This document shows positions 23,594 through 34,177 of a stretch of 64,000 bases of DNA, in pieces. Both the position numbers and the translations under genes were made by a program. Each line of letters begins with the position of its first letter. Position 1 is the stretch's first letter. This DNA comes from Artemisia argyi. Taxonomy: Eukaryota > Streptophyta > Magnoliopsida > Asterales > Asteraceae. The DNA lies in NCBI GenBank assembly GCA_030686995.1, contig CM060709.1:126448373-126512372 (forward strand), in the 5' to 3' direction. The notes beneath the pieces were generated by a model. The model made no database searches. It saw nothing but the letters and a program-made list of their open reading frames with translations, and had not been told where the DNA came from.

Positions 23594-23842
23594 CATTTAA
23601 CTTTCTATATTTGACATATTTAGTCCCTATACTTATATATTTTAGAGAAATGGCAGAAATAGTCCCTAAACTATATTATCTTTCAATATTTATCTTTTAT
23701 ACTCTCAACTTTATAATATTTGAAAAAGTAGTCCTTATAAGTCTATAACTTGTTTTACTTTATATGCTAAGGTTTTAGAACTTTGCAAAAAGGGTCCTTA
23801 TACTTAATACTTCTGTGATCTGTCAAAAATGGGGGTGTTACA
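22157..23842 (-). mobile_element. Tekay/Del-like solo LTR, minus orientation
   Basis: 1686 bp, starts TGTAACACCTCC and ends GGGGGTGTTACA, with perfect TSD ccata at 22152-22156 and 23843-23847. Its reverse complement aligns with the LTR at 46787-49920, including the terminal segment CTTTTCGAGTCATTTTCTAT, which sets the orientation. It lacks about 1.4 kb present at the 5' end of that copy. It contains three tandem hairpin-like units (about 23080-23420) and a (TA)n tract at 23510-23590. Confidence 0.85.
23510..23590. repeat. (TA)n microsatellite inside solo LTR
   Basis: About 80 bp of TA with one TT interruption; absent from the corresponding place in the other LTR copy (around 48540). Confidence 0.9.
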
Positions 23843-24239
23843 CCATACTGAAAAAAGAAAAAGGGAGGAAATGCTGCTAAATTGCTTAAATCACTTGGCA
23901 AAAGATTTGATGAACTCAAAGAACAGGAAGAAATTCAGGGCATTGATGCAAGAAAGCCTTTGAGTTTTCAAGAACCTACTAAAACCCCTTTATTTCAAAA
24001 GAAAAGGAAAAGAACTGTGGAGTTCGAGCCTGAAATGTTTGTACTTGGTCTCCACTACAATAGAACACCTCCTGATGGAGTTGAATTCAGAGAAGGATTA
24101 GTTTTTGAAAAGCCTGAACATAGAATTTTCTACACCGATTCATTTGGAGAGCATGGCTTTCAGAGAGTCTCTAAATTTCCGATTATGGAAATCTTAACCC
24201 TCTTCTGCTACAAGATTGAACACTGAAGTGAAAGTGTCC

Positions 24240-25517
24240 TAAAAGTGTAAGGGTGGTTAAGATCTTAGATGACATCATCAATCAGAGAGGGGATATGCAA
24301 TCCTCATCATAAAGAGTTAAGACGGAATTGTTAGGGGTCATGGATGGACAAAACTAGGAATAAACATGTTGAAAGTATTTTGTAGTTCATGAATAATATT
24401 GATCCTTTTGCTTCATTATCACTCTTTACTTTAATTTTAGTCGTAGGAAGAAGTTGTTTTGCTCATTTACACATAAAAACACTTAGGCTGTATTTAAATC
24501 TAAATAGAGGGAGGTTGTGGGTCAATTCAGTGCCCAATGATATTTGTCTAGGATTTCAACAGAAATAACCCTAAGTGTAAAAAATGTCCCTGAATAGAAA
24601 GAAGCATTTAGGGAGTCATCTTTAGAGTTCTTCGGAATCTAAATCAAGAAGAAGATGATAGAGTCAGTGAGTGATGACAATAACTTACTAACTCCTTGAA
24701 GATCTCCTCAACATTCAGGATATTCTGAACTTATAATATTCTAGAAGAATATCTATGTCACTTTAACATGAAGGCAAGAACTTTCTTGGGAAGATAAGTG
24801 TAAAAGACTTATCAAAAAATAAAGATAGCGCTAGAGTTGGTAAAAAAACGACAAATTATTGTCAACGTTATTCCTTAAAGCATGGTTGAACATGTCCTAG
24901 GACTGGATGCATTTAATGTAAGTGTATTACATAGTTAAATGCTTGACATGTTGCTATTATGCCACGAGTATCCACCTCGATCCTTGCCTATAAATAGGAA
25001 TGTTGTAAAAGGAGTAAATGTTTATGTCTTGTAATTAATGTGAAACACATTCAAGAGAATTTACTCCTCAAAATAGAATTATTGTCCCGTATTAAGTTGG
25101 TTAACAAAGTTCTTACTTAAACAATAACTATGGGTTTTGTTTAAGTTCAGTGGGGAGATCACTACATATTGTTATTCAACTTAGATTGTTATTCCGTGAA
25201 CAATCTTTAGTAAATTCTTTGATTCACTTGTAATAAGAATTTAGACGTTCAAAATATCTTTGTGTTTATATATCTTGTGTTTAGTTTCAACTTATATTGT
25301 TAAGACATGGAAGTTGATTAGTTAACATAGCTATATCTTTGTTATCAACTAAAAGGAACAATAGTATTGTGACGACTATTTATGTCTTTGTTGATCTTTG
25401 AATGTTTTTGAACTTGGTATGCGATTTGTATGTTTTTGTTATTGTTTAAGTTGATATGAAAAATCTGAAAATTTGGTTGTGTAAATGGTTCCAAAAAATC
25501 GGATGATATGCAAACTA
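24240..25517. other. no supported gene; possible LTR remnant
   Basis: Follows the copia-type pseudogene. A TATAAATAGG box near 24990 and an imperfect inverted repeat (GCATTTAATGTAA ... TTACATAGTTAAATGC, about 24919-24945) suggest LTR-derived sequence, but neither edge could be fixed. Confidence 0.3.
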
Positions 25518-25877
25518 TAAGAGTGCTAGGTGCAGCTCGCCATTCGCATTCGCCGTTCAGACGTGTCACCTTCAACGGCGAGCCGTTGCTCGCCGCTGCA
25601 CCGTCCCCTCTTGCCGTTCTCCGCCGTTGGATGGCTTCTCGTAGGCACGGCGAAGCAATTTGCTGAAATCTTGTACTATTTTTTTTCTTTTCCCATTTCT
25701 GTTATTGTTTTTGTTGAATAGAAATGTTTATTATTAAGGTTTGTGAAATTTTGGTTAGTAAGGTTTTGTGTATGAATTTGAATTTTAAAAGTTTAAAAGA
25801 TCCCGCTTTCTGTATCAATTTGAATTTAAAATGTATCGCTCCTCCTGTTTGAATTTTGAATTTAAAATGTATCCCGC

Positions 25878-28800
25878 TGATGAGTCTCTAAATACTCATC
25901 ATTCTGTCCAATTTTAAATACGAAAACAGTTAAAAACACCCAAATATGTCACATAATACTACAAATATTCTTGGAATGTGTTTTTATATGTTTCAGACAT
26001 AAAAGAACTGAAAACAGAGGAAAACGGGCAATGTTTACACAATTGGCAAAATCAATCCCTGAACTTTCAAGAAATGTCAGAAATGGTCCATGGGAGAATT
26101 ATTTTAAAGAAAAGTCAACAACAGTCCTCTAGGAATCAATGAATAATAATTTTTACCCTTGAAAGTTTAAAATATCAAAATTGGCAAAAATGGTCCCCGG
26201 TTGTTTTTAATTTGGAAAAAATCAAATAAATCCTTATATTATTCCAACATGGCAAGAGAGGTCCTTTTTGATAAACTTTGGAATAATTACAGATTTGGTC
26301 CCTGGAATTCAGATTTTACAAAACAAGTCCTTAGGCTTAAATCCTATACAAAACCAAACGGACCAAAAATGTAATACACTCAAAATTAAACCAAACCCAC
26401 CCAAAGTTATAATCCAGTCCAACCACATTTCAAAAGCCCACTAAACAAAAGCCCAATTCCCATATTAAATAAAACGGGGGTTTGACCCGCGTTGACCACC
26501 CCTTTCTTCAACCTTCCTCCACCTCACCCCTGCTACACCATCCACCATACCATCCACCACTTGCACCTTCACTTTACCACCTCACCCCTCTCTGTCACCC
26601 CCACAACAGAACCCACCCCTTAGGTTTGCCTTAGGAGACACCACGTGTCAAACCTACAACCTGTAAACCACCCTACACCCGGCAATCCCTTACACCACCA
26701 CCCCTAGCTCACTCTCACACTCCAAATTGTCCCCTCAATCATCACAAACAATCCAATTAGCATTTAATGCCCTGAATCAGCTACAAGCAACCTCTTCCAC
26801 TTTTGGCGCCAAAAGTGGATTTGAATGGCTGCGATCAATTGATGGGATCCATGGGCTGAGAAATGGTGGGATTTGCTTCTAAAGACACCTGGAATACATG
26901 GAGGCTATAAAAAGAGCAAGAAGTAGAAGATTAGAGTAGTTAGTTTCTTAATTTAGTATTAATTTAAGTCGTTTAGTTTGTAACTTGTTCTTTCAGTTTA
27001 AATCACAGCTTTTAAGCATTGTACTACTTTATTTATGTTGTAATCAAGTTCTGTTCAAAGTTTAATTTCAAATTCCTTTCCAATTTTAGTTTATGAAAGC
27101 TTGTTTAAATTCAAAAATCTTTATAAGCTTAATGGTTGTTATCTGTTGTTACTTTGAATCTTTTAGCTCACATAAGTTCACAACATAACTTATTAGAGCT
27201 ATTAAAAACCTTTATCATCAGTATTACTATAAAATCTCATAAATACAAAAAAAAAAAAAAAAAAAAAATAATAAGAAAAATAAGTGAAAAATAAAAAAAT
27301 CAAGAAAGAAGAAGAAATAAAGCTGGAGCATGGCTGATATTGGATGACCATGGTATTAGAGTCTCAAGGGAGACAATAGGACAGGTGTGGTTTCATTGGT
27401 TCTTGCTTTTGGTTCACACAGGATCATTTGTAAGCCTTAATTCTCATTTTCAACATTTTATTGTAACAGTACTCAAGTTAGCTTAAATTCTATTTATCTA
27501 TGCTTTTTTGTGGTAGTTATAACTTATTAGGGTTAAGTTAATAGTTGAGACATAGTTTTGTAGCATTTGGATCAATTTCAAGTTAATTTTCTCAAGTTCA
27601 CTGCATAACCTGTGTTAAGGTTTGTTTGTACTTAAACTTGGCCTAGGATCAGTTCATATAGCTTATTATATCATCCTAGATAGGTAGTTAAGTTTAAATC
27701 ACCTTAACTCTTTGATAATTACAAAATCAGCTTCTTTAAGGGGTGTTTGGATTTATAAGTTTGCCTGAGCTCTTCTATGTTTCTGTGGTTCATATTGGTT
27801 GTAACATATCACATAAGCTTGTATTAAGTAAATTTAGTCATAAAAACAGGTACTTGTTCATTAAAAAGTCAACTAAGCCTTTAATCCCACTTCAAGTGTT
27901 ACCTGTTGAGCTTAACATATCCATATTAATCATAATAGCTTATTAGTAGATAATATAACTTATTTTCATATCTCATTAGCCTAATATAACATATATAATC
28001 AATAGTGATCATCCAAAACTCATATAAGTCAACATAAGTGTTTAAATTAAAAAGTCAAACTACATGCTTTTGTTAGAAACTAAAAAATTCAAGGAATTTT
28101 CATGAATTTTGTGATGCAATTTAGACTTTGAGCTTTTCAGAACTTAAAATCTATCAGCTTATCTTTCAAAATTCATATCTGGATTATTTTTGTGATTTTT
28201 ATTCTAGCTTATATAAGTGCTTATTTAGCACTGCAGGGCAAGTACATGCCCTGTGCACAATGTAATTGACCAAAGTTCATAAGCTCTTTCTGGCTTATAT
28301 AGTGGGCCCCACCATATGCTTCTTGGCTTTTTCGAAAGCCATTAAGCTTATCTTTAAGGGTCTGAGCTTATTTCATTCTTAATGGCTTATTAGGTAGGGC
28401 TGCATGCCTATTCAATTTTGTCCAAATCCACCCTTCATATTGAGTAAGTCAGGTTTTAGAGCTTATTTCCAAAGCTCACTCTGAGCTTATTAGTGAGCTT
28501 ATTGGTGAGCTTATTGGCCCTTTCGATAGACCAACAGTCCAACTTGAAGGTTCACTCTTAGTTTTGGACTCTTGAACCCCCTAGTGGACCCCACAGGGGA
28601 CCAAAGTTTCTTAATTTGGCCTGTTGTGGTCTGTGGTAATTGGTTTTGCTTATTTTAGCTTACCAACTTATTTAGTGTACCTCCATATTTGTTTCTACTT
28701 ATTTATAGTTTACTTAACTTATTTTAAGCTTATTTCATAATTAGTTTTTAGTTTGTAGCTTACTTATAGCTTATTGCAATTTAAAATACAAGTTTTGGCT

Positions 28801-30163
28801 TTTTAAGCCAACTGTTGAGCAAATAAGCTCATTCTGAGCTTATTTGGCTTTTATAAAAAAAGTTTCATTTACAAAAGTTGTTTATAATTAGTAATAAAGT
28901 AGTTTTGTAAAAAGAAAAATGAAAAAATAAAATAAATATAAAATTTGCAAAAAGTGGGTTCGAACCTGGGACCTCAAGCATACATGCACAACACTACAAC
29001 ACCCCCTTCCATCTGCTCTGGGGCACTAGTTCCTTTATACCTTGCACACTCTATTTATTTATAGTAACTTTAGTCTAATTTGCTTGTTCCAAACTGTTTT
29101 GCTTATTCCAGCTTATTTGGATAAGCTGTTGCCTCCATATTATTTTTCCCAGCTTCTTTATCACTTAATACACTTTGCATAATTTTTTCATATTTTTTTT
29201 TACTATTCACTTGGTAATTTTTAGATTTAATTTTAATTAAATTAGTTTAAATTAAAAAGCCAAAAATAAATTAGTTTAGTATTTAATTTTTCTCCCAGAT
29301 AACTTTTTATAATTTTTCTAACTTTTATAAGTTATTAAGCTTCTGTAAATTTTTTTTTTCAATTTTCACTTTTAATTTTCTAATTTTTAGATTTAAATTA
29401 GTTTATCTAGCTTTTAATTAATAATTAAGCAATTAATTAAGAAACAGCTTAAAAATAAATTGCAAAAAATATTTTTATATTTTTTAGGATTCATGTGATG
29501 GTTAATTAGATTTATAAATTTTTCTTTAATTTTCTAAATCAATTTTAGTGTTATTAGTAATTCAAATTAGTTTAATAAAAAATCCACAAAAAGACAAAAA
29601 TAGGTATTTTTAGTAATTAAATTTATTTTTAAGTTATTTTAGAATTTTAAAAATTTATTTTGCAATTTTCTAGTTTAAATTTGTATTATTAAGTTTTTAA
29701 GTTAATTAGTTTTAATTAAATAGTTAAATAGTTTTTAATTAAATAATTAATATTAAATAATAAAAGAATCAAAAAAATAATCTTCTTTTTAATTTAATTT
29801 TCTTTTATAATTAAGTTTGTAAAATTTTCATTTGCACCCCCTGTAGTTTAAAACTCACCTTTTTCTCTGTCTGTAAGCATTTCTGATTCGCAATTTGCTT
29901 ACATGTATACACATCTGTTTACTGTGCTTGTTATATACTGTTATTCAAATAATATCAGTAGTGTAAATCAAACCCACTTCATCTTTGGTTACTGTCCTCA
30001 GTACCATTCATTCTCAAAAACGTTTACAAATACAATTTCAATCTCGTTGGGACTTAACGACCCGGGGATTTCCCTGTACTTCCACGGATTTTAATACTTG
30101 ACTTTTTCGCCCAGGTGGGCCTATCAACTGCACACGCTTGACTGGTTGGTTTGGGAGGAGTCA
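25878..30163 (+). mobile_element. Athila-type solo LTR (4.29 kb)
   Basis: Begins TGATGAGTCTCTAAATAC and ends GGAGGAGTCA, with near-perfect TSD cccgc/cccga (25873-25877, 30164-30168). Colinear with the 4.9-kb LTR at 52104: the same TGATGAGT/ACTCATCA terminal hairpin, a run of 'ttggtccctgaa' degenerate repeats, an E2F-like palindrome, a TATA box (26905), a long AGCTTATT-rich segment, and the CGTTGGGA(C/T)(T/C)TAACGA(C/T)CCGGGGA block near its end. No internal region remains. It lies in the promoter region of the first Myb-like gene. Confidence 0.85.
26797..26909 (+). promoter_or_regulatory. 22-bp palindrome with TTTGGCGCCAAA core, then TATA box
   Basis: A perfect 22-bp palindrome at 26797-26818 is centred on TTTGGCGCCAAA; TATAAAAAG starts at 26905. 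TTTGGCGC fits the E2F consensus TTTSSCGC. The full-length LTR has the core palindrome and TATA at nearly the same spacing (53211-53222, 53317). Confidence 0.55.
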
Positions 30164-30243
30164 CCCGATTTCAATAAACCCCTATTAATACTATACGATA
30201 CCATTCAATTTTTCACACACTTCAATATCAACATCATTTTACA

Positions 30244-30606
30244 ATGACTAATCGTTGGTCAATGGAAGAGGAATACTTGCTACCTAACGTATGGCTTGAA
30301 GTTCAAGATTCTAGAGATGTTGTGAATGAACATTCTTTTCGGAATGAAGTTACACAAAGGTTCAACGCTTAGACTGATGGTGAGCACAGTAATAAAAATA
30401 GTATTACGGCTCAATGGAATATAATCAACCTTGAATGTCGTAGATATAATGCTATTTACAAAGAGTTGCAGCGTACAAGTCAAGACCCTTGTCGATTCAG
30501 CAATGCAAACCGAATTTATCATGAACGCCATAGGAGAGGGATTATATATCAAAATGTGTGGTTCGTTCTGAGAAACACGTTGGCATGGGACAGAGACGAT
30601 GAGTAA
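30244..30606 (+). pseudogene. Myb/SANT-like Harbinger ORF1, copy 1
   Basis: The ATG at 30244 opens 120 codons broken by one in-frame TAG at 30370-30372. The product reads NRWSMEEEYLLPNVWLEV (first SANT-like helix pair), then SITAQWNIINLECRRYNAIYKE and YHERHRRGIIYQNVWFVLRNTLAW. This layout matches the trihelix/Myb-like proteins of PIF/Harbinger elements, often mis-annotated in plants as glutathione S-transferase T3-like. Such proteins bind transposon ends and help bring the transposase to the nucleus. Its promoter region is cut by the solo LTR that ends at 30163. A tandem paralogue follows at 31000. Confidence 0.6.
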
Positions 30607-30999
30607 TGGTGTTTTATGTTAAGTATTTCCGTAGTGTGTTTATTTCTTTTCCGTATCGTGTTTATTTCTTTTCCGTATTGGTGTAATGTTGCGTAACGAT
30701 GTTTTATGTATTATTTTCCCGTATCGTGAATTTAAATTTGATTATTTGTGTGTGAATTGTGGGTGTATTTCAGCATCTGAGAATGGATATTTATGGAATA
30801 ATTTTTGGAATTTCAAATTTAAACGTTTATCCCGCTTTCAGTTTGAATTCAAATTTTGAAATTATCTCGCTTTCATTTTGAATTCAAACTTTGAAAGTAT
30901 CCCGCTCTATTTTTGAACTTTGAATTTCTAAACACCCCTATATAAAGCATCACATAACATACTATTTTGCACACACTTCACTTTCTAAACAATTTTATT

Positions 31000-31339
31000 A
31001 TGGCTAATTGGTAGTCTGTTGAAGAAGAATGCTTGGTAGCCGACATGTGGCTAAACGTTCACGAATTTCATAGCGAAACCGTTTTTTTGGAATACTGTTA
31101 CAGAAAGATTCGACAACCTATCTGACGGTCCTTTTCGTAGCAAAAGCCAGATAACGGGTAAGTGGGTAAGAATGAACTGTGAATGTCAAAAATTCAATGA
31201 TATTTACTTGAGCCTGCAGGTTAATGACGATGTCAATGATCGTCTGAACACTACATTGAACATTTTCAGGGAACGATATGGTGGGCAAGGCTTCAAATAT
31301 CTTAAGGTGTGGTTTATTTTGAAAGGGAGCCCCATATGA
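31000..31339 (+). pseudogene. Myb/SANT-like Harbinger ORF1, copy 2
   Basis: Paralogue of the preceding copy. It starts ATGGCTAAT at 31000, has a TAG in place of the conserved first Trp codon (31012-31014), and a frameshift at a T7 run near 31085. Downstream it regains the family pattern (KSQITGKWVRMNCEC, KFNDIY, FKYLKVWFILKGSP). Upstream sequence (30810-30999) repeats the TATCCCGCTTTC and CACCCCTATATAAAGC blocks found before copy 1, so gene and promoter were duplicated together. Both copies are dead. Confidence 0.55.
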
Positions 31340-31692
31340 AACAGATATAGGGATTAATGCCTTATGTTGTTCTGTATCGTTTTTATTTGTATTTCTTTAT
31401 GGTTTGTGTTTGTATTTTCATATCGTATGGTTTTTTTTTCCCGTATTGTAACTTTGTTATTTGGATGAAATAAAATTAGTGTTGTATTATTTTGTATAAT
31501 TAGTGAAATGAATTTAATTTATTTAATGAAATAAATAAAAAAATAAAGTTGTAAGTAGTGGGACCCAAATGAGTAAGTTGAAGTTTGTTGTTTGGTGAAG
31601 GAGGGTTAGTTGTGAAGAGGTGTTGGGGTGATGTAGCACATGTGAGGCCCGAATGAGAAGATGGACTTTGCCATCTACACCTAGCACTCTAA

Positions 31693-32750
31693 TCTGGATT
31701 GTGATATACTGCAAGTTACTTTTAGTTAGTGCGTCATTGCTAAAAGTAATACTCGATATTTTAATTAAATTAGTAGTTATTTTTATCCGCGATACTACTC
31801 GTCGTATAATTATTAATTTAACTTAATTTTTAGGTTTTTAATAAATATTTATGGCGATGACTTATACGTGTCGTCTCGTCATCGCTAAACACGAGAAATC
31901 TTGCCACTGTGATCTTTTAGGATGAGGTTAATAAGAAGAAGCTGTCGCAATAACGATTCGTCGTGTAGGTTTCCCACGACGAGACAATAGAGTTTTAGCA
32001 ACGATATTGCCGTCAGTCAAATTCTGTAATTCATGTCCACCGTAGAAAAATATAATATTAAGAAAGTTGTATGATGTTTAACAAAAAATCTAAATAATTA
32101 AATCTTAAAACATTTTTTCCAGAGTAACACTTTTAAAAAAGAAAAAAGAAAAAAAAAAAAATATAGTGCTTACACGCGTACAAGTCTTTATTAAAAGCAG
32201 AAATCTAGTCATTGTTATAAATCGTGGCAAACTATAATTAGAATTAGTAAAACGTAAGACGTGACCAAAACCTTTTACATAAATACTTCATGGAAAGACC
32301 ACGTTAATGTTATCAACCTATGACTCTTGTGACCGCTTTTTCTTTTCATGATATGTTGAAAATCATTTTAATAAATGCAATCAAAGGTATGTTAGCGGAA
32401 AAAGAAAGAGCATTGAACACTGCCCACCTTTTTCCTTTGTTGCAAGATACAAGAGTTTATGACTTTATGATGAGAGAAGAAAATGAATGTCGTATACTCA
32501 TTTACGTGTGTTTTTTTTAAAGGGTATTCACCTAGTAAAATATATTACTTTAAAAAAAATGTTTAAGTACAATATAATGTGACCGATGTACCACATTAAC
32601 CGTAAGTAATCTCATGACACAACACTAAATCATGCATGACATGCCATAAATGACAACAAGCTACAAGCAACTAGACCACCAAACCAAAACCAGCATAAAA
32701 AAGATACAATTTATGCAGAAAAACATAAAACAACCTAGTTAAGATAAAAA
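31693..32750. other. no supported gene; palindrome-rich patch
   Basis: 31854-31885 holds GCGATGAC ... GTCATCGC, and about 31959-31985 holds CGTCGTG ... CACGACG. The GC-containing palindromes in AT-rich sequence resemble subterminal repeats of CACTA-type transposons, but no termini were identified. The rest is AT-rich and featureless. Confidence 0.35.
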
Positions 32751-32985
32751 TCTTAAATTTCAATAGCCTTTAATTGTGTAGGAGAAGGGCCAAAATCATT
32801 ATCATCATAATTGTTGCCATCACCCGTATCAACTTTCCATTGCGCATGAAAACTCTGCTCCTTACCTCCACTTCCAAAATACGTCCCAATGTGATCATCA
32901 AAAATTTCATTATCGTCGCTGTAAAAAACTACCACATTGCCCACCTTAGAGAATAGGTTACCCACCATAGTTGAAGAATCAACCT

Positions 32986-34110
32986 TGTTAATACAAATAT
33001 CGTCTAAAAACGTTATTTATATTTTACGATCTTCGCTAAGTTTTGTTAACGACAAAACGTAAACTTTAGTTTTAAGCAAAACATATTCTTAGTTTTTAAG
33101 ACTTGCATAAACAAGACTTTTGCTACATTTTACATTTCATAAAACATAACACAAGTTTATTTCTTAAATTAGAAATAGTCACATCACATTTATGGCAAGT
33201 TTTGTCATTATGTATTTATGGCAAGTTATGTGTTTGACTTGCTTTCATGTTGCTTGCAAGTATCATGTTTGACTTACTTTAAGTGATGTGACATTGTTTG
33301 GTTGATAGAAGTTATGTGACAAGACCTTGTTTGGTTTGAAGAGTAATTGCAAAAACCAACTGCAGACCCGGCGGTACCCTGGGTGTACACGGGCGGAACC
33401 CATTTGAGGGTTCCGCCTGATCCGCCGAGCACACAGTTTGTTGTGCTATAAATACCAAGCCATAACTTGATTTTTGGCTAACCTCTTGAGATCATTTTTA
33501 CACACACACTCATCTTTCTTTCTAACATCTTAACATTGTAAATGTGAAGTTTCCTTTTGTAGCAAAGAAGCTCACAAGGTCGTCTAAAGTTACAAGTTTC
33601 CAACACAACGTTGCAAGACTTGGTAGCTTAGTATTGTGTAAACTCGTGTTGTTTACGCGTCATTTGTTTGTGTATATTCTGAAGTGAGTGGTTAGTATTT
33701 TAGTCCTCAAAATACAAAGAGTGTTGGGAGTTGTTGTACCCTAGTAAAAGAACTAAACGGGAGTGGTTGTGCCCTTGTAAAAGAACTCGACATTTAGCTT
33801 TGTGTCGGTAAAAGTATAAGCGACGTGTAAGGTTTTCTCCGCCGGTGAAAGGAGCTTGTTGACTAGTGAAAGAAACTCTCGAGTTGGATACTCGGGGCGT
33901 GGACGTAGGGCAAGGAAAAAGAGTCCTTGTAGCCGAACCACGATAAATACTCGTGTTGTGGTTTGATCGTTTCTTTCCTTTACTTGCATGTTATATATAT
34001 TGTGTTTGTGCATATATCTTTGATCAAACGGAAAGTTTCAAAGCTAACTAAACAAGTTAAAAAGATTTTAAAACACTAAAACTATTCAGCCCCCCTTCTA
34101 GTTTTCCACA
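32986..34110 (+). repeat. copia 5' LTR
   Basis: Starts TGTTAATACAAATATCG, ends TAGTTTTCCACA. Palindrome module at 33361-33427, TATAAATA at 33447. Equal in length to the 3' LTR. Confidence 0.95.
33361..33454 (+). promoter_or_regulatory. palindrome module copy A, and TATA box
   Basis: GGCGGAACCC (33392-33401), loop ATTTGA, GGGTTCCGCC (33408-33417), inside an outer CGGCGG (33369-33374)/CCGCCG (33422-33427) pair. TATAAATA follows at 33447. Confidence 0.75.
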
Positions 34111-34111
34111 A

Positions 34112-34125
34112 TTGGCATCAAGAGC
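34112..34125 (+). other. primer binding site, initiator tRNA-Met type
   Basis: TTGGCATCAAGAGC one base after the 5' LTR; a variant of the usual TTGGTATCAGAGC seen in SIRE-like elements. Confidence 0.8.
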
Positions 34126-34177
34126 TACGTTACTCAAGCTTTTAAAATATATTGTGTTTTAAAACTTGAAACGATCC

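Larger units (their letters stand above)
20990..24226 (+). pseudogene. decayed copia-associated coding sequence, split by a solo LTR
   Basis: Plus-strand fragments in several frames. About 21060-21380 is a Ser/Thr/Leu-rich segment containing MSLDIKGIKSSF; 21456-21644 and 21711-21902 are open (the latter with TYQLKDGRII and an E/K-rich coiled tail). After the solo LTR, 23882-24226 reads SLGKRFDELKEQEE, KKRKRTVEFEPEMFVLGL, GVEFREGLVFEKPEHRIFY and FGEHGFQRVS. The last block matches, from memory, a C-terminal region annotated with copia-type polyproteins in daisy-family genomes. Many stops and frameshifts are present. A purine tract AAATAGAGGGAGG near 24502-24514 may mark the start of its 3' LTR. 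Function unknown. Confidence 0.45.
25521..31689 (+). mobile_element. PIF/Harbinger-type DNA transposon, non-autonomous, split by a solo LTR
   Basis: Terminal inverted repeats GAGTGCTAGGTG (25521-25532) and CACCTAGCACTC (31678-31689) extend to about 16 bp with a mismatch. They are flanked by taa on both sides (25518-25520 and 31690-31692), matching the TWA target duplication of PIF/Harbinger. The interior holds two tandem Myb/SANT-like pseudogenes, the ORF1 class these elements carry; no DDE transposase was found. Without the 4.29-kb LTR and its 5-bp duplication the element is about 1.88 kb. The left subterminal 130 bp is rich in CGCCGTT/AACGGCG repeats. Confidence 0.75.

Noticed and set aside
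32320..32520. 66-codon plus-strand ORF
   Set aside because: No motif; AT-rich intergenic sequence.
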